Source: an uncultured Collinsella sp. (GTDB lineage Bacteria; Actinomycetota; Coriobacteriia; Coriobacteriales; Coriobacteriaceae). From it: DNA of 64,000 nucleotides. The notes beneath the pieces are model-generated. The model was not told the origin of the DNA. It was given only the letters and a program-made list of their open reading frames with translations, and did not search any database. A program made the position numbers and the translations under genes. The first letter of the stretch is position 1, and the number at the start of each line of letters is the position of its first letter. The stretch covers positions 62,001-126,000 of the forward strand of contig UQHZ01000003.1 in NCBI GenBank assembly GCA_900541055.1. The letters are read 5' to 3'. Of this stretch, positions 9,430 through 16,592 are shown one piece after another.

Positions 9430-9478
9430 GGGACTGCCCCGTATCTCTCTTAGGATGAGATACGGGGCAGTCCTTTGT
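9430..9478 (+). terminator. Terminator after proS
   Basis: A 17-bp perfect stem pairs 9431-9447 (GGACTGCCCCGTATCTC) with 9457-9473 around a 9-nt loop. A short TTTGTT tail follows. It ends the tsf-to-proS region. Confidence 0.85.
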
Positions 9479-9501
9479 TGCGTAAATCAGCTCGACGGGT
9501 A

Positions 9502-9543
9502 AAGGAAAACCCCACAGCCCATACGAGCTGCGGGGTTTTCCTT
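9502..9543 (-). terminator. Terminator shared by the convergent kinase-like gene and proS
   Basis: AAGGAAAACCCC at 9502-9513 is the exact reverse complement of 9532-9543, with a short inner CAGC/GCTG helix. It lies just beyond the stop of the minus-strand kinase gene (9576). It can form in either strand and has T-rich flanks in both directions. Confidence 0.75.
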
Positions 9544-9575
9544 GTGCCTCCGATGCGAAATGAATCGCTCAGATA

Positions 9576-10340
9576 TTACTGATAATCGACGACGTCGATC
9601 CAGTTCTTCAGGAACTCATCGTTCACGTTGCGCTTACGAGCGAGCTCGGAAGCGGCGACGATGCTCGTCCACTGACGCACGACCTGCATGGGCATGTCGG
9701 CGCGGTCGCAGTAGAGCTCCAGATAGGCCTCGGCCTGATCCTTGCTGTTGAGGGCAAAGAGCAGGTAGGTGGTGGCAACGTCGGCAGCAGGGGAGCCCTG
9801 GGTGGCGTGTGCCCAGTCGCAGACGTACAGCTGGCCATCGTCGCCGACGATGACGTTGGAAGGGTTGAAGTCGCCGTGGCAGACCTTGAACTCCTTGGTC
9901 ATGCCGTCCAGACGCTCCTGAAGGTTGTAGCGCGTGGTGGCATTGAGCTGATCAAGGCTGTCGATCATGCGGGCGAACTTGTCGCGCTGACGGTTAAGCA
10001 GCGGGGAGGTGTAGCCGTGGATCTCGATCTGGAGGTCGACGAACATCTCGAGGTACTCACCAAAGCGCTGGGGCTCGGCAGTCATCTTCTCGGCAAGGGT
10101 AGTGCCCGGAACCTTCTCGGTCACGAGCGCCCAGCCGTTGGCGTTCTCGAGCTGGGAAACCTCGAGAGCCTTGGGGCTGCGGATGCCGCACTCATTGATG
10201 CGGGCAAGATTCAAAGCCTCGTTGAACACGTCGGAGACGGGCTTGGTCTCGTTAAAGACCTTGACGATCTTGTCGCCCAGGTCGTAAACGACCTTGTTGC
10301 CACGGCGGACGAGCTCGGTCTTGGAATCGGGTAGCAGCAT
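9576..10340 (-). CDS. Aminoglycoside phosphotransferase (APH)/choline-kinase-like protein
   Basis: This is a 254-residue protein kinase-fold small-molecule kinase of the APH family; its substrate is unknown. A nucleotide-binding lysine is seen in KIVKVF (K27). The catalytic loop is HGDFNPSN (H155, D157, N162), and CDW at 174-176 is in the position of the metal-binding DFG. There is no signal peptide or membrane segment. AAAGGA lies 6-12 bases upstream of the ATG. The gene is co-oriented with adhE and 89 bases downstream of it, with an inverted repeat between them. An antibiotic-resistance role should not be assumed: similar chromosomal proteins act on metabolites or have no known substrate. 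Confidence 0.82.
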   Translation of the reverse strand: MLLPDSKTELVRRGNKVVYDLGDKIVKVFNETKPVSDVFNEALNLARINECGIRSPKALEVSQLENANGWALVTEKVPGTTLAEKMTAEPQRFGEYLEMFVDLQIEIHGYTSPLLNRQRDKFARMIDSLDQLNATTRYNLQERLDGMTKEFKVCHGDFNPSNVIVGDDGQLYVCDWAHATQGSPAADVATTYLLFALNSKDQAEAYLELYCDRADMPMQVVRQWTSIVAASELARKRNVNDEFLKNWIDVVDYQ

Positions 10341-10373
10341 GGTTGCATCCTTTCAACGATGCGATAGAAGCGA

Positions 10374-10410
10374 CGGCGGGGGTGTGTGAAACACCCGTGC
10401 ACCCCCGCCG
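10374..10410. repeat. Perfect 10-bp inverted repeat between adhE and the kinase-like gene
   Basis: CGGCGGGGGT at 10374-10383 pairs with ACCCCCGCCG at 10401-10410, with a 17-nt loop that can itself form a short ACAC/GTGT-type helix. No T run follows it on the minus strand. It is therefore not a standard terminator for adhE and may partly attenuate or process the adhE-kinase transcript. Confidence 0.5.
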
Positions 10411-10429
10411 CAAAAAACCGTGCTAAAAA

Positions 10430-13078
10430 CTAGCAGACGGCGTAGTCCTGGGGCTCGCGGCCGTAGTAGGCGTCCAGGTAGAGCTCCTTGATCTCGCTCA
10501 TGAGCGGGTAGCGCGGGTTAGCGCCGGTGCACTGGTCGTTGAATGCCTGCTCGGTCATCTCGTCGAGGGTGTCGAGGAAGTACTTCTCGTCAACGCCGTA
10601 CTCAGCGATGGTGTGCTTGACACCGATGAAGTCGCAGAGCTCGGTGAGCTTGGTGATGAAGTTCTCGAAGACCTCACGGTCGTCCTTGCCGTCGATGCCG
10701 CAGTAACGAGCCATCTCGGCGTAGTTGTGCAGCGCGTTGGGGTAAGGATACTGAGAGAAGGTTCCCATCTTGACAGGAGCCTCGGCGGCGTTGTAACGCA
10801 TGACGCGGGTCAGGATGACGGCGTTTGCGAGGCCGTGGGGCAGATGGTGGAAAGCGCCGAGCTTGTGGGCCATGGAGTGGTTGAGGCCCAGGAAGGCGTT
10901 ACCGAATGCCATACCGGCCATGCAGGATGCGTTGTGCATCTCCTCGCGAGCGTGCGGATCCTTGGCACCGTTGGTGAAGGAGCTCGGGAGGTTCTCGAAG
11001 ACGAGCTTTGCGGCGCGCTCGGAGAGGCCCTTGGTGTAATCGGAAGCCATGATGGAGACGTAGGACTCGATGGCGTGGGTCATGACGTCAATACCGGAAG
11101 CTGCGGTGAGGCCCTTCGGGGCGGTCATGCAGTTGTCGGCGTCGACGATAGCCATGTTGGGGAGCAGCGCGTAGTCGGCGAGCGGCCACTTGATGCCGGT
11201 CTCCTTGTCGGTGATGATGGCGAACGGCGTGCACTCGGAGCCAGTGCCCGAAGAGGTCGGGACGGCGACGAAGTAAGCCTTCTTGCCCATCTCGGGGAAG
11301 GTGAAGATACGCTTGCGGATGTCCATGAAGTCCATGGCCATGTCCTCGAAGTTCGCCTCGGGGTGCTCGTACATCATCCACATGATCTTGCCGGCGTCCA
11401 TTGCGGAACCGCCGCCGACGGCGATGATGACATCCGGCTCGAAGAGCGTCATCTGCTTGGCGCCGCGACGTGCGCACTGCAGGGAGGGATCGGGCTCAAC
11501 GTCGTAGAAGCAGTCGTGAGCGATGCCCATCTCATCGAGCTTGGCCTCGATGGCACGCGTGTTGCCATTCTTGAAGAGGAACTGGTCGGTAACGATGAAG
11601 GCGCGCTTCTTGCCCATTACGGTGCCGAGCTCGTCGAGTGCGACGGGCGTGCAGCCCTTCTTGAAGTAGACCTTCTCGGGTGCGCGGAACCACAGCATGT
11701 TCTCGCGGCGCTCTGCCACGGTCTTGACGTTGATCAAGTGCTTCACCCCAACGTTCTCGGAGACGGAGTTGCCACCCCAGGAGCCGCAGCCCAGGGTTAG
11801 AGACGGCTTCATGCCGAAGTTGTAGAGGTCACCGATGCCGCCGTGCGAGGACGGGGTGTTGATGACGATGCGGCAGGCCTTCATGACGTGCTGGAACTTA
11901 GCGATCTTCTCGCTCTGTGCCGGGTGCACGTAGAGAGAGGCGGTGTGGCCCGGGCCACCTGCGAGGACGAGGTGCTCTGCCTTGTCAACGGCCTCCTGGA
12001 AGTCCTTGGCGTGATACATAGCGAGGACCGGGGAGAGCTTCTCGTGGGAGAACTCTTCCTTCTCGGGATCGGTGGAGGTGACCTCGGCGATCAGGATCTT
12101 GGTCTTGGCGGGAACCTCGATACCGGCGAGCTCGGCGATCTTGGCGGCAGCCATGCCGGGGATGCGGTGATCGAGTGCGCCGTTCTTGAACATGGCGGCA
12201 CGCAGGGCGTCCATCTCGGCACCCTGCTTGACGAAGTAGCAGCCGCGACGCTGGAACTCAGCCTTGACATCCTTGTAGATGGAGTCGAGGACGGTGACGG
12301 ACTGCTCGGAAGCGCAGATCATGCCGTTGTCGAACGTCTTGGAGTGGATGATGGAGTTGACGGCGAGCTTGATGTCCGCGGTATCGTCGATGATGACCGG
12401 GGTGTTGCCGGCGCCGACGCCGAGTGCGGGCTTACCGGAGGAGTAAGCAGCCTTGACCATGCCCGGGCCACCGGTTGCGAGAATGATGTCGACGTCGCGC
12501 ATGACCATGTTGGTCAGCTCGATGGACGGCTTGTCGACCCAGCCGATGATGCCCTCAGGAGCACCGGCCTTGACAGCTGCGTCGAGAACGAGCTTGGCGG
12601 CGGCGATGGTGCACTTGGCGGCTGCCGGGTGCGGGGAGATGATGATGGCGTTACGGGTCTTCAGGCAGATGAGCGTCTTGAAGATGGCCGTGGAGGTCGG
12701 GTTGGTGGTCGGGATGACAGCGCCAACGATACCGATCGGCTCGGCGACCTTGGTGATGCCGTAAGCGTCGTCGCGCTCGATGACACCGCAGGTCTTGGTG
12801 TTCTTGTAAGCGTTGTAGATGTACTCAGCGGCGTAGTGGTTCTTGATGACCTTGTCCTCGAGAACGCCACGGCCTGTCTCCTCGATGGCGAGCTTGGCCA
12901 AAGGAATACGAGCCTTGTTGGCGGCCATAGCAGCCTCGTAGAAGATCTTGTCTACCTGCTCCTGAGTGTACTCAGCGAATTTAGCCTGGGCCTCACGCAT
13001 AGATTTGAGTTTGGCCTCAAGCGCCTCCACGTTGTCCACGATGGCGGGAGTAGTGTTTTCCGGTGACTTTTTCACCAT
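10430..13078 (-). CDS. adhE: Bifunctional acetaldehyde-CoA / alcohol dehydrogenase
   Basis: AdhE reduces acetyl-CoA to acetaldehyde and then ethanol, reoxidising two NADH in fermentation. The 882-residue protein carries both halves. The aldehyde dehydrogenase half (about 1-440) has the catalytic Cys255 in MICASEQS. The iron alcohol dehydrogenase half (about 460-870) has GGGSAMDAGKI and the metal-binding HSMAHKLGAFHHLPHG. AdhE family members assemble into long filaments called spirosomes. AAGGAGA (13085-13091 on the plus strand) precedes the ATG. Upstream, two LacI-family-like half-palindromes lie at 13171-13200. The presence of adhE fits a gut anaerobe with mixed fermentation. Confidence 0.97.
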   Translation of the reverse strand: MVKKSPENTTPAIVDNVEALEAKLKSMREAQAKFAEYTQEQVDKIFYEAAMAANKARIPLAKLAIEETGRGVLEDKVIKNHYAAEYIYNAYKNTKTCGVIERDDAYGITKVAEPIGIVGAVIPTTNPTSTAIFKTLICLKTRNAIIISPHPAAAKCTIAAAKLVLDAAVKAGAPEGIIGWVDKPSIELTNMVMRDVDIILATGGPGMVKAAYSSGKPALGVGAGNTPVIIDDTADIKLAVNSIIHSKTFDNGMICASEQSVTVLDSIYKDVKAEFQRRGCYFVKQGAEMDALRAAMFKNGALDHRIPGMAAAKIAELAGIEVPAKTKILIAEVTSTDPEKEEFSHEKLSPVLAMYHAKDFQEAVDKAEHLVLAGGPGHTASLYVHPAQSEKIAKFQHVMKACRIVINTPSSHGGIGDLYNFGMKPSLTLGCGSWGGNSVSENVGVKHLINVKTVAERRENMLWFRAPEKVYFKKGCTPVALDELGTVMGKKRAFIVTDQFLFKNGNTRAIEAKLDEMGIAHDCFYDVEPDPSLQCARRGAKQMTLFEPDVIIAVGGGSAMDAGKIMWMMYEHPEANFEDMAMDFMDIRKRIFTFPEMGKKAYFVAVPTSSGTGSECTPFAIITDKETGIKWPLADYALLPNMAIVDADNCMTAPKGLTAASGIDVMTHAIESYVSIMASDYTKGLSERAAKLVFENLPSSFTNGAKDPHAREEMHNASCMAGMAFGNAFLGLNHSMAHKLGAFHHLPHGLANAVILTRVMRYNAAEAPVKMGTFSQYPYPNALHNYAEMARYCGIDGKDDREVFENFITKLTELCDFIGVKHTIAEYGVDEKYFLDTLDEMTEQAFNDQCTGANPRYPLMSEIKELYLDAYYGREPQDYAVC

Positions 13079-13170
13079 TTGTGTCTCCTTGCGATCGGAG
13101 ATTTACCCTACAAGATGCATGATAGCAAGAAATAATTCGGTGAACGGGTAGATTCCCGTAAAAGACAAAC

Positions 13171-13200
13171 TAAAACGCTTCAATCAAATGAACCGTTTCA
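13171..13200 (-). promoter_or_regulatory. Tandem LacI/CcpA-type operator-like palindromes upstream of adhE
   Basis: Two 12-bp imperfect palindromes with a central CG, TAAAACGCTTCA (13171-13182) and TGAACCGTTTCA (13189-13200), have centres 18 bp apart. They lie about 100 bp upstream of the adhE start. Central-CG sites of this shape are typical of LacI-family regulators. A third small inverted repeat, ACGGG-TAGATT-CCCGT (plus strand 13144-13159), lies closer to adhE. Binding is inferred only. Confidence 0.45.
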
Positions 13201-13230
13201 ACTAAATCTATCTGCCTTGCGTATCGCCCC

Positions 13231-13281
13231 GCTCATTGGGGACAGACTTACCATGAGTGCTTTCACTCATTTGGGACAGAC
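13231..13281 (+). repeat. Left REP-like repeat
   Basis: This 51-bp copy starts CTCATTGGGGACAGACTTAC and ends TTTGGGACAGAC, with an inner ATGAGTG...CACTCAT hairpin. Its reverse complement recurs at 14222-14272 with one indel and about two substitutions. Confidence 0.8.
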
Positions 13282-13411
13282 ATTGATTTGCCATTTTGCC
13301 GTTCTGGGCCTGTTATTGCCGCTCATTGGATATAAATAGGTTACAGGCTCAGCATTTCGCGTTGCGTCTCTCCTTTTAGGTGTTGCCTGTACAGTTTTGA
13401 AAGGAGAGGCT

Positions 13412-14188
13412 ATGCCCCGATGTGCCCGCGCCGTTTCTCTCACCGGCTATTACCACGTCTATGACCGCGGCAATTCTAAACAGATAATTTTTGAAGATGA
13501 CTCCGACCGCTATCGGTTCTTATCTGATATCTCGGACAGATTCGCTCGCCATGAAGTGGCGGTGTTGGCTTGGTGCCTTATGGACAATCACTTCCATTTG
13601 ATGGTTGATGATCCGTTTGACAATCTTTCAAAGGCAATGCAGTGCGCATTGACGGCGTATGCTAAGTAATTCAATGGGAAAACGGGGAGAACGGGGCATC
13701 TGTTTGACAATCGCTATTCGCGGGTCGCGGTTGAGTCGGACACGCAGGCAGTGCAGCTGCTCGATTATATCCATCTCAATCCCGTGAAAGGTGCGCTCGA
13801 CTCGCTTGAGGCGTACCGCTGGTCAAGTTACAAGGCATATCAGCTGGGCTACGATCCCTTTGATATTTGTGATGCGGCCCCTATGCTCGATATTGTCGGA
13901 GGTTCCCGTTGCTATTGCGAGCATATCGAGGAAGTTGCCGGGCGCATCTGGTCAGAGGAGATTCTTCCGCGCCGACGGATCCCCGATGAGGATGCTCTTT
14001 CTGTTGCGCGCGAAGTCCTGCCCAGCATAGATCCTGCGCTGCTCAAGGCCTTGCCACGCCCCGAACGCGATGCCTGTCTGCTGAGGCTTAGGCGGGCACA
14101 TCTCACGGTCAAGCAAATTGTCCGTATCACTGGTATCGGCTCTTCAAGCGTTACCAAGGCCACCACAGGCTGGAAGGAGGCTGCGTGA
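13412..14188 (+). pseudogene. REP-associated tyrosine transposase (RAYT, Y1/IS200-like), interrupted by an in-frame stop
   Basis: RAYTs are HUH single-strand DNA endonucleases that domesticate REP palindromes. The frame starts at ATG 13412 after AAGGAGAGG. It encodes the Y1 fold opening TGYYHVYDRGNSKQ and the HUH motif in MDNHFHLMVDD. TAA at 13667-13669 interrupts it where relatives have a Tyr codon (AYAK-stop-FNGKTGRTGHLF). The same frame then stays open to 14188, including LLDYIHLNPVKG, the segment that holds the nucleophilic Tyr in this family, and a C-terminal helical domain. The first part alone has the HUH but lacks the nucleophile. A single substitution explains the break, so decay is recent or the stop is read through. 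Confidence 0.85.
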
Positions 14189-14221
14189 GGCAGGGGGCGA
14201 ACCGATGCCGGCACGCGTTAT

Positions 14222-14305
14222 GTCTGTCCCAAATGCATGAAAGCACTCATGTAAGTCTGTCCCCAATGAGTGAAAACGCTCATGCAAGTCTGTCCCCAAT
14301 GAGTG
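14222..14305 (-). repeat. Right REP-like repeat cluster
   Basis: 14222-14272 is the inverted counterpart of the left repeat. A truncated second copy at 14273-14305 repeats GTCTGTCCCCAATGAGTG (also at 14255-14272), and CCCAATGAGTG recurs once more at 14306-14316. The cluster abuts the rpmB terminator. Confidence 0.8.
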
Positions 14306-14317
14306 CCCAATGAGTGC

Positions 14318-14350
14318 AAAAAGGCGCCCTCCGTAGGGGAGGACGCCTTT
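14318..14350 (-). terminator. Rho-independent terminator of rpmB
   Basis: On the minus strand a 12-of-13-bp stem (AAAGGCG paired with CGCCTTT, plus CCTCC/GGAGG) is followed by a run of five T (plus-strand A run at 14318-14322). It lies 69 bases beyond the rpmB stop. A second weak repeat (GGTCTT/AAGACC) lies at about 14373-14413. Confidence 0.8.
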
Positions 14351-14418
14351 GATAAGTTCTATGTGAACGCGAGGTCTTTGACCCGGAGAGTCCGAGGTAC
14401 TTGTTGGTAAGACCTTAT

Positions 14419-14607
14419 TTAGGAGCGCGCAACCTTGCCGGACTTGAGGCAGGTGGAGCAAACGTTCATCTTGCGACGGTGACCGTCGACGACGACGTAG
14501 ACGCGCTGGATGTTGGGGCGGAACTTACGGTTGGTGACGCGGTGAGAGTGGCTGATGGAGCGACCGGCAACGGGGTGCTTACCGCAAACTTCGCAAACTT
14601 TGGACAT
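14419..14607 (-). CDS. rpmB: 50S ribosomal protein L28
   Basis: This is a 62-residue L28 of the large subunit. It starts MSKVCEVCGKHPVAG and contains the conserved SHSHRVTNRKFRPNIQ. It is the zinc-binding (C+) form, with CEVC near the N terminus and CSTC near the C terminus. The start follows AAGGAGGG by 5 bases. An in-frame upstream ATG would add 16 non-conserved residues and is rejected. It is monocistronic, with its own promoter and terminator. Confidence 0.96.
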   Translation of the reverse strand: MSKVCEVCGKHPVAGRSISHSHRVTNRKFRPNIQRVYVVVDGHRRKMNVCSTCLKSGKVARS

Positions 14608-14661
14608 AACTGACCCTCCTTGGGCGACAAACGAACATGTCGCGTTAACAAACAAGCCTGA

Positions 14662-14669
14662 ACTATAGC
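14662..14669 (-). promoter_or_regulatory. Extended -10 promoter of rpmB
   Basis: On the minus strand TGCTATAGT is an extended -10 element about 55 bases upstream of the rpmB start codon. No clear -35 is present, as expected for extended -10 promoters. Confidence 0.55.
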
Positions 14670-14674
14670 ACAGA

Positions 14675-14900
14675 AGCAGATCCCTGTGCGTAATCTACAC
14701 AGAGATATTTCTCTTTTGGCGATAGTGCCCACGCCACGGCCCTGGACGTAGATCCGATTTGCGTGCGGCAGAGGGGATTATGCCAGCTCGCAACAAGGTT
14801 TTCAAGCTCGTCCCACAATTATATATAGGTTTATGGTGCGTTGGGCTCCGTTTTCGGATTGCTTTGTATTTATGCTCGCAATTAGGCTCGAGGTTGGCTA
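14675..14900. other. Intergenic stretch with no recognised feature
   Basis: This roughly 225-base interval separates the divergent rpmB promoter from the pyr leader. I see only AT-rich patches (such as ATTATATATAG at about 14819) that could hold the pyr promoter. There is no gene-like frame with a ribosome binding site and no clear hairpin. Confidence 0.5.
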
Positions 14901-14933
14901 CACTATCCCTTGACCATTAAAGGGGTACGAGAT

Positions 14934-15020
14934 ACCCACATGGAATTACATAGCTGCCAATGAGCAGCCCTTCCTGTGGGTGTCTGGTCCGCTTTGAGCG
15001 GTCGGGCATCTATTTTTTTG
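14934..15020 (+). promoter_or_regulatory. pyr operon leader: antiterminator/terminator attenuator
   Basis: Two mutually exclusive RNA structures precede pyrR. The first hairpin pairs ACCCACA (14934-14940) with TGTGGGT (14975-14981) and has an inner GCTGC/GCAGC helix. The second is a GC-rich stem spanning about 14979-15011, closing on CCGC-TTTGA-GCGG, followed by ATTTTTTTG. The shared GGGT bases mean only one can form. This is the layout of PyrR/UMP-controlled attenuation, and pyrR is the next gene. PyrR binding itself is inferred. Confidence 0.75.
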
Positions 15021-15058
15021 ACTGTGTCAGCAGTCAAGACATGTGAGGAAGGAGATCG

Positions 15059-15643
15059 ATGGGCACGACTTCCCCCAAGGCGGTCATCATGGACGAGACC
15101 GCCGTCAATCGAGCGATGACCCGCATCGCGCACGAGATTCTCGAGCGCAACGAGGGCTGTGAAGACCTCGCTCTGGTCGGCATCGTCACGCGCGGCGACC
15201 TTCTGGCAAAGAAGCTCGCCGAGGAGATCAAGGAGATCGAGGGCGTCGAAGTTCCGCTCGGTAGCCTCGACATCAGCTTCTATCGCGATGACTATGCGAC
15301 CAATTTCGCTCCCGCGATCCACGCCACCAACATTCCCTTTAGCGTCGACGGCAAGCGCGTCGTGCTGGTGGACGACATCCTGTACACGGGCCGTACCATT
15401 CGCGCCGCTCTGGACGCCGTCATGGATCTGGGCCGTCCGAGCCGCATCGAGCTGGCAGTTCTCGTTGACCGCGGTCACCGCGAGCTCCCCATCTCGCCGG
15501 ACTTTGTCGGCAAGAACGTTCCCTCGTCGCACGAGGAGAACGTGCACCTATATATGAAGGAAGTCGACGGCCGTACCGCTGTCGAGATCAACGACGTCGC
15601 GCCGGGTTCCCACGTGGGCTCCGCGCCGCTGGGAGGTGAGTAG
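15059..15643 (+). CDS. pyrR: Bifunctional pyr operon regulator / uracil phosphoribosyltransferase
   Basis: PyrR binds UMP and the pyr mRNA leader to promote termination, and has residual uracil phosphoribosyltransferase activity. The 194-residue protein has the type I phosphoribosyltransferase PRPP loop VVLVDDILYTGRT and the family segments GIVTRGDLLAKKLA and LVDRGHRELPI. The start ATG follows GGAAGGAG. It is the first gene of the operon, directly behind the attenuator that it presumably controls. Confidence 0.95.
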   Translation: MGTTSPKAVIMDETAVNRAMTRIAHEILERNEGCEDLALVGIVTRGDLLAKKLAEEIKEIEGVEVPLGSLDISFYRDDYATNFAPAIHATNIPFSVDGKRVVLVDDILYTGRTIRAALDAVMDLGRPSRIELAVLVDRGHRELPISPDFVGKNVPSSHEENVHLYMKEVDGRTAVEINDVAPGSHVGSAPLGGE

Positions 15644-15647
15644 TACC

Positions 15648-16592
15648 GTGGCGTTCAACCATAAGCACCTGATCGACATTACCGAGTACTCCGAAGAGGA
15701 CATCAAGCTCATCCTCGAGACCGCCAAGGCGTTCTCCGAGGTCAACGAGCGTGCGATCAAGAAGGTCCCCACGCTCAAGGGCAAGACCATCGTCAACATG
15801 TTCAACGAGCCCTCGACGCGCACCCGCAGCTCCTTCGAGCTCGCCGAGAAGCGCCTTTCGGCCGATAGCCTCAACTTTGGCGGCTCCTCGACCTCCACGG
15901 TCAAGGGCGAGAGCCTCGTCGACACCGTCGAGACGCTCAACGCCTATAAGATCGACTGCATCGTCGTGCGCGACAAGCACGCCGGCGCGCCCTACATCGT
16001 CACGCAGAACTCGCCCGCGAGCGTCATCTGCGCCGGCGACGGCAAGCACAACCACCCCACGCAGGCCCTGCTGGACCTGTACACCATTTGGCAGCACAAG
16101 GGTGACTTCCACGGTCTGAAGGTCGCCGTCGTCGGCGATATCTCCCACTCCCGCGTGTGCGGCTCGCTGATCCCCGCTCTTAAGATCATGGGCTGCGAGA
16201 CCTATGCCGTCGCCCCCGGCACGCTGTTGCCTCCGGCACCCGAGGTCCTGGGCTGCGACCACGTGACGAGTGATCTCGATTCCGTCCTGCCCGAGCTGGA
16301 CGTCGTCTACATGCTGCGCGTGCAGCAGGAGCGCCTCGAGGGCGCACCGTTCCCGACCATTCGTGAGTATCACAAGCTCTTTGGTCTGACCAAGGACCGC
16401 GAGAAGCTCATGAAGCCCGATGCGATCATCTGCCACCCGGGCCCCATCAACCGCGGCGTCGAGTTCGACTCCTACATGGCCGACCACCCGCAACGCTCCG
16501 TCATCCTGGAGCAGGTCTACGCCGGCATCTGCGTGCGTATGGCTATCCTGTATCTGCTGCTTGGAGGTGCCGATAATGGCCTTGCTTCTTAA
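15648..16592 (+). CDS. pyrB: Aspartate carbamoyltransferase catalytic subunit
   Basis: ATCase makes carbamoyl-aspartate, the first committed pyrimidine step. The 314-residue chain has the carbamoyl-phosphate loop FNEPSTRTRSSFE, the KGES loop, and HPTQALLDLYT. GTG 15648 is preferred because GGGAGG ends 11 bases upstream. A GTG at 15636 lies on top of that ribosome binding site. No pyrI regulatory subunit is present, so control is likely at the leader. The 3' end overlaps pyrC by 17 bases. Confidence 0.94.
   Translation: MAFNHKHLIDITEYSEEDIKLILETAKAFSEVNERAIKKVPTLKGKTIVNMFNEPSTRTRSSFELAEKRLSADSLNFGGSSTSTVKGESLVDTVETLNAYKIDCIVVRDKHAGAPYIVTQNSPASVICAGDGKHNHPTQALLDLYTIWQHKGDFHGLKVAVVGDISHSRVCGSLIPALKIMGCETYAVAPGTLLPPAPEVLGCDHVTSDLDSVLPELDVVYMLRVQQERLEGAPFPTIREYHKLFGLTKDREKLMKPDAIICHPGPINRGVEFDSYMADHPQRSVILEQVYAGICVRMAILYLLLGGADNGLAS

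Larger units (their letters stand above)
13231..14305 (+). mobile_element. REP-like repeat unit with a defective REP-associated tyrosine transposase
   Basis: A transposase-like frame (13412-14188) is bracketed by near-identical inverted 51-bp repeats at 13231-13281 and 14222-14272. Each contains GGGGACAGAC and a small hairpin built on ATGAGTG. A further partial copy follows at 14273-14305. This layout of a RAYT gene flanked by its own inverted REP-like palindromes matches REPtrons. The unit sits between adhE and rpmB and interrupts neither. Confidence 0.75.

Noticed and set aside
9576..10340. Antibiotic-resistance call for the APH-like protein
   Set aside because: Only the generic kinase motifs are present. 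Its place after adhE on a housekeeping chromosome region gives no support for a drug substrate.
10613..11800. Long open frame on the plus strand opposite adhE
   Set aside because: It is antisense to a complete, well-conserved adhE, has low-complexity Val/Gly/Leu composition typical of GC-rich shadow frames, and no ribosome binding site.
13231..14305. CRISPR-like array from the repeated GTCTGTCCCCAATGAGTG
   Set aside because: Copies are few, occur in both orientations around a RAYT gene, and spacers are not uniform; REP-like repeats explain them.
14351..14418. Possible tRNA-like sequence downstream of rpmB
   Set aside because: A short GGTCTT/AAGACC pairing is present but no cloverleaf, TTC-arm or anticodon stem can be drawn.
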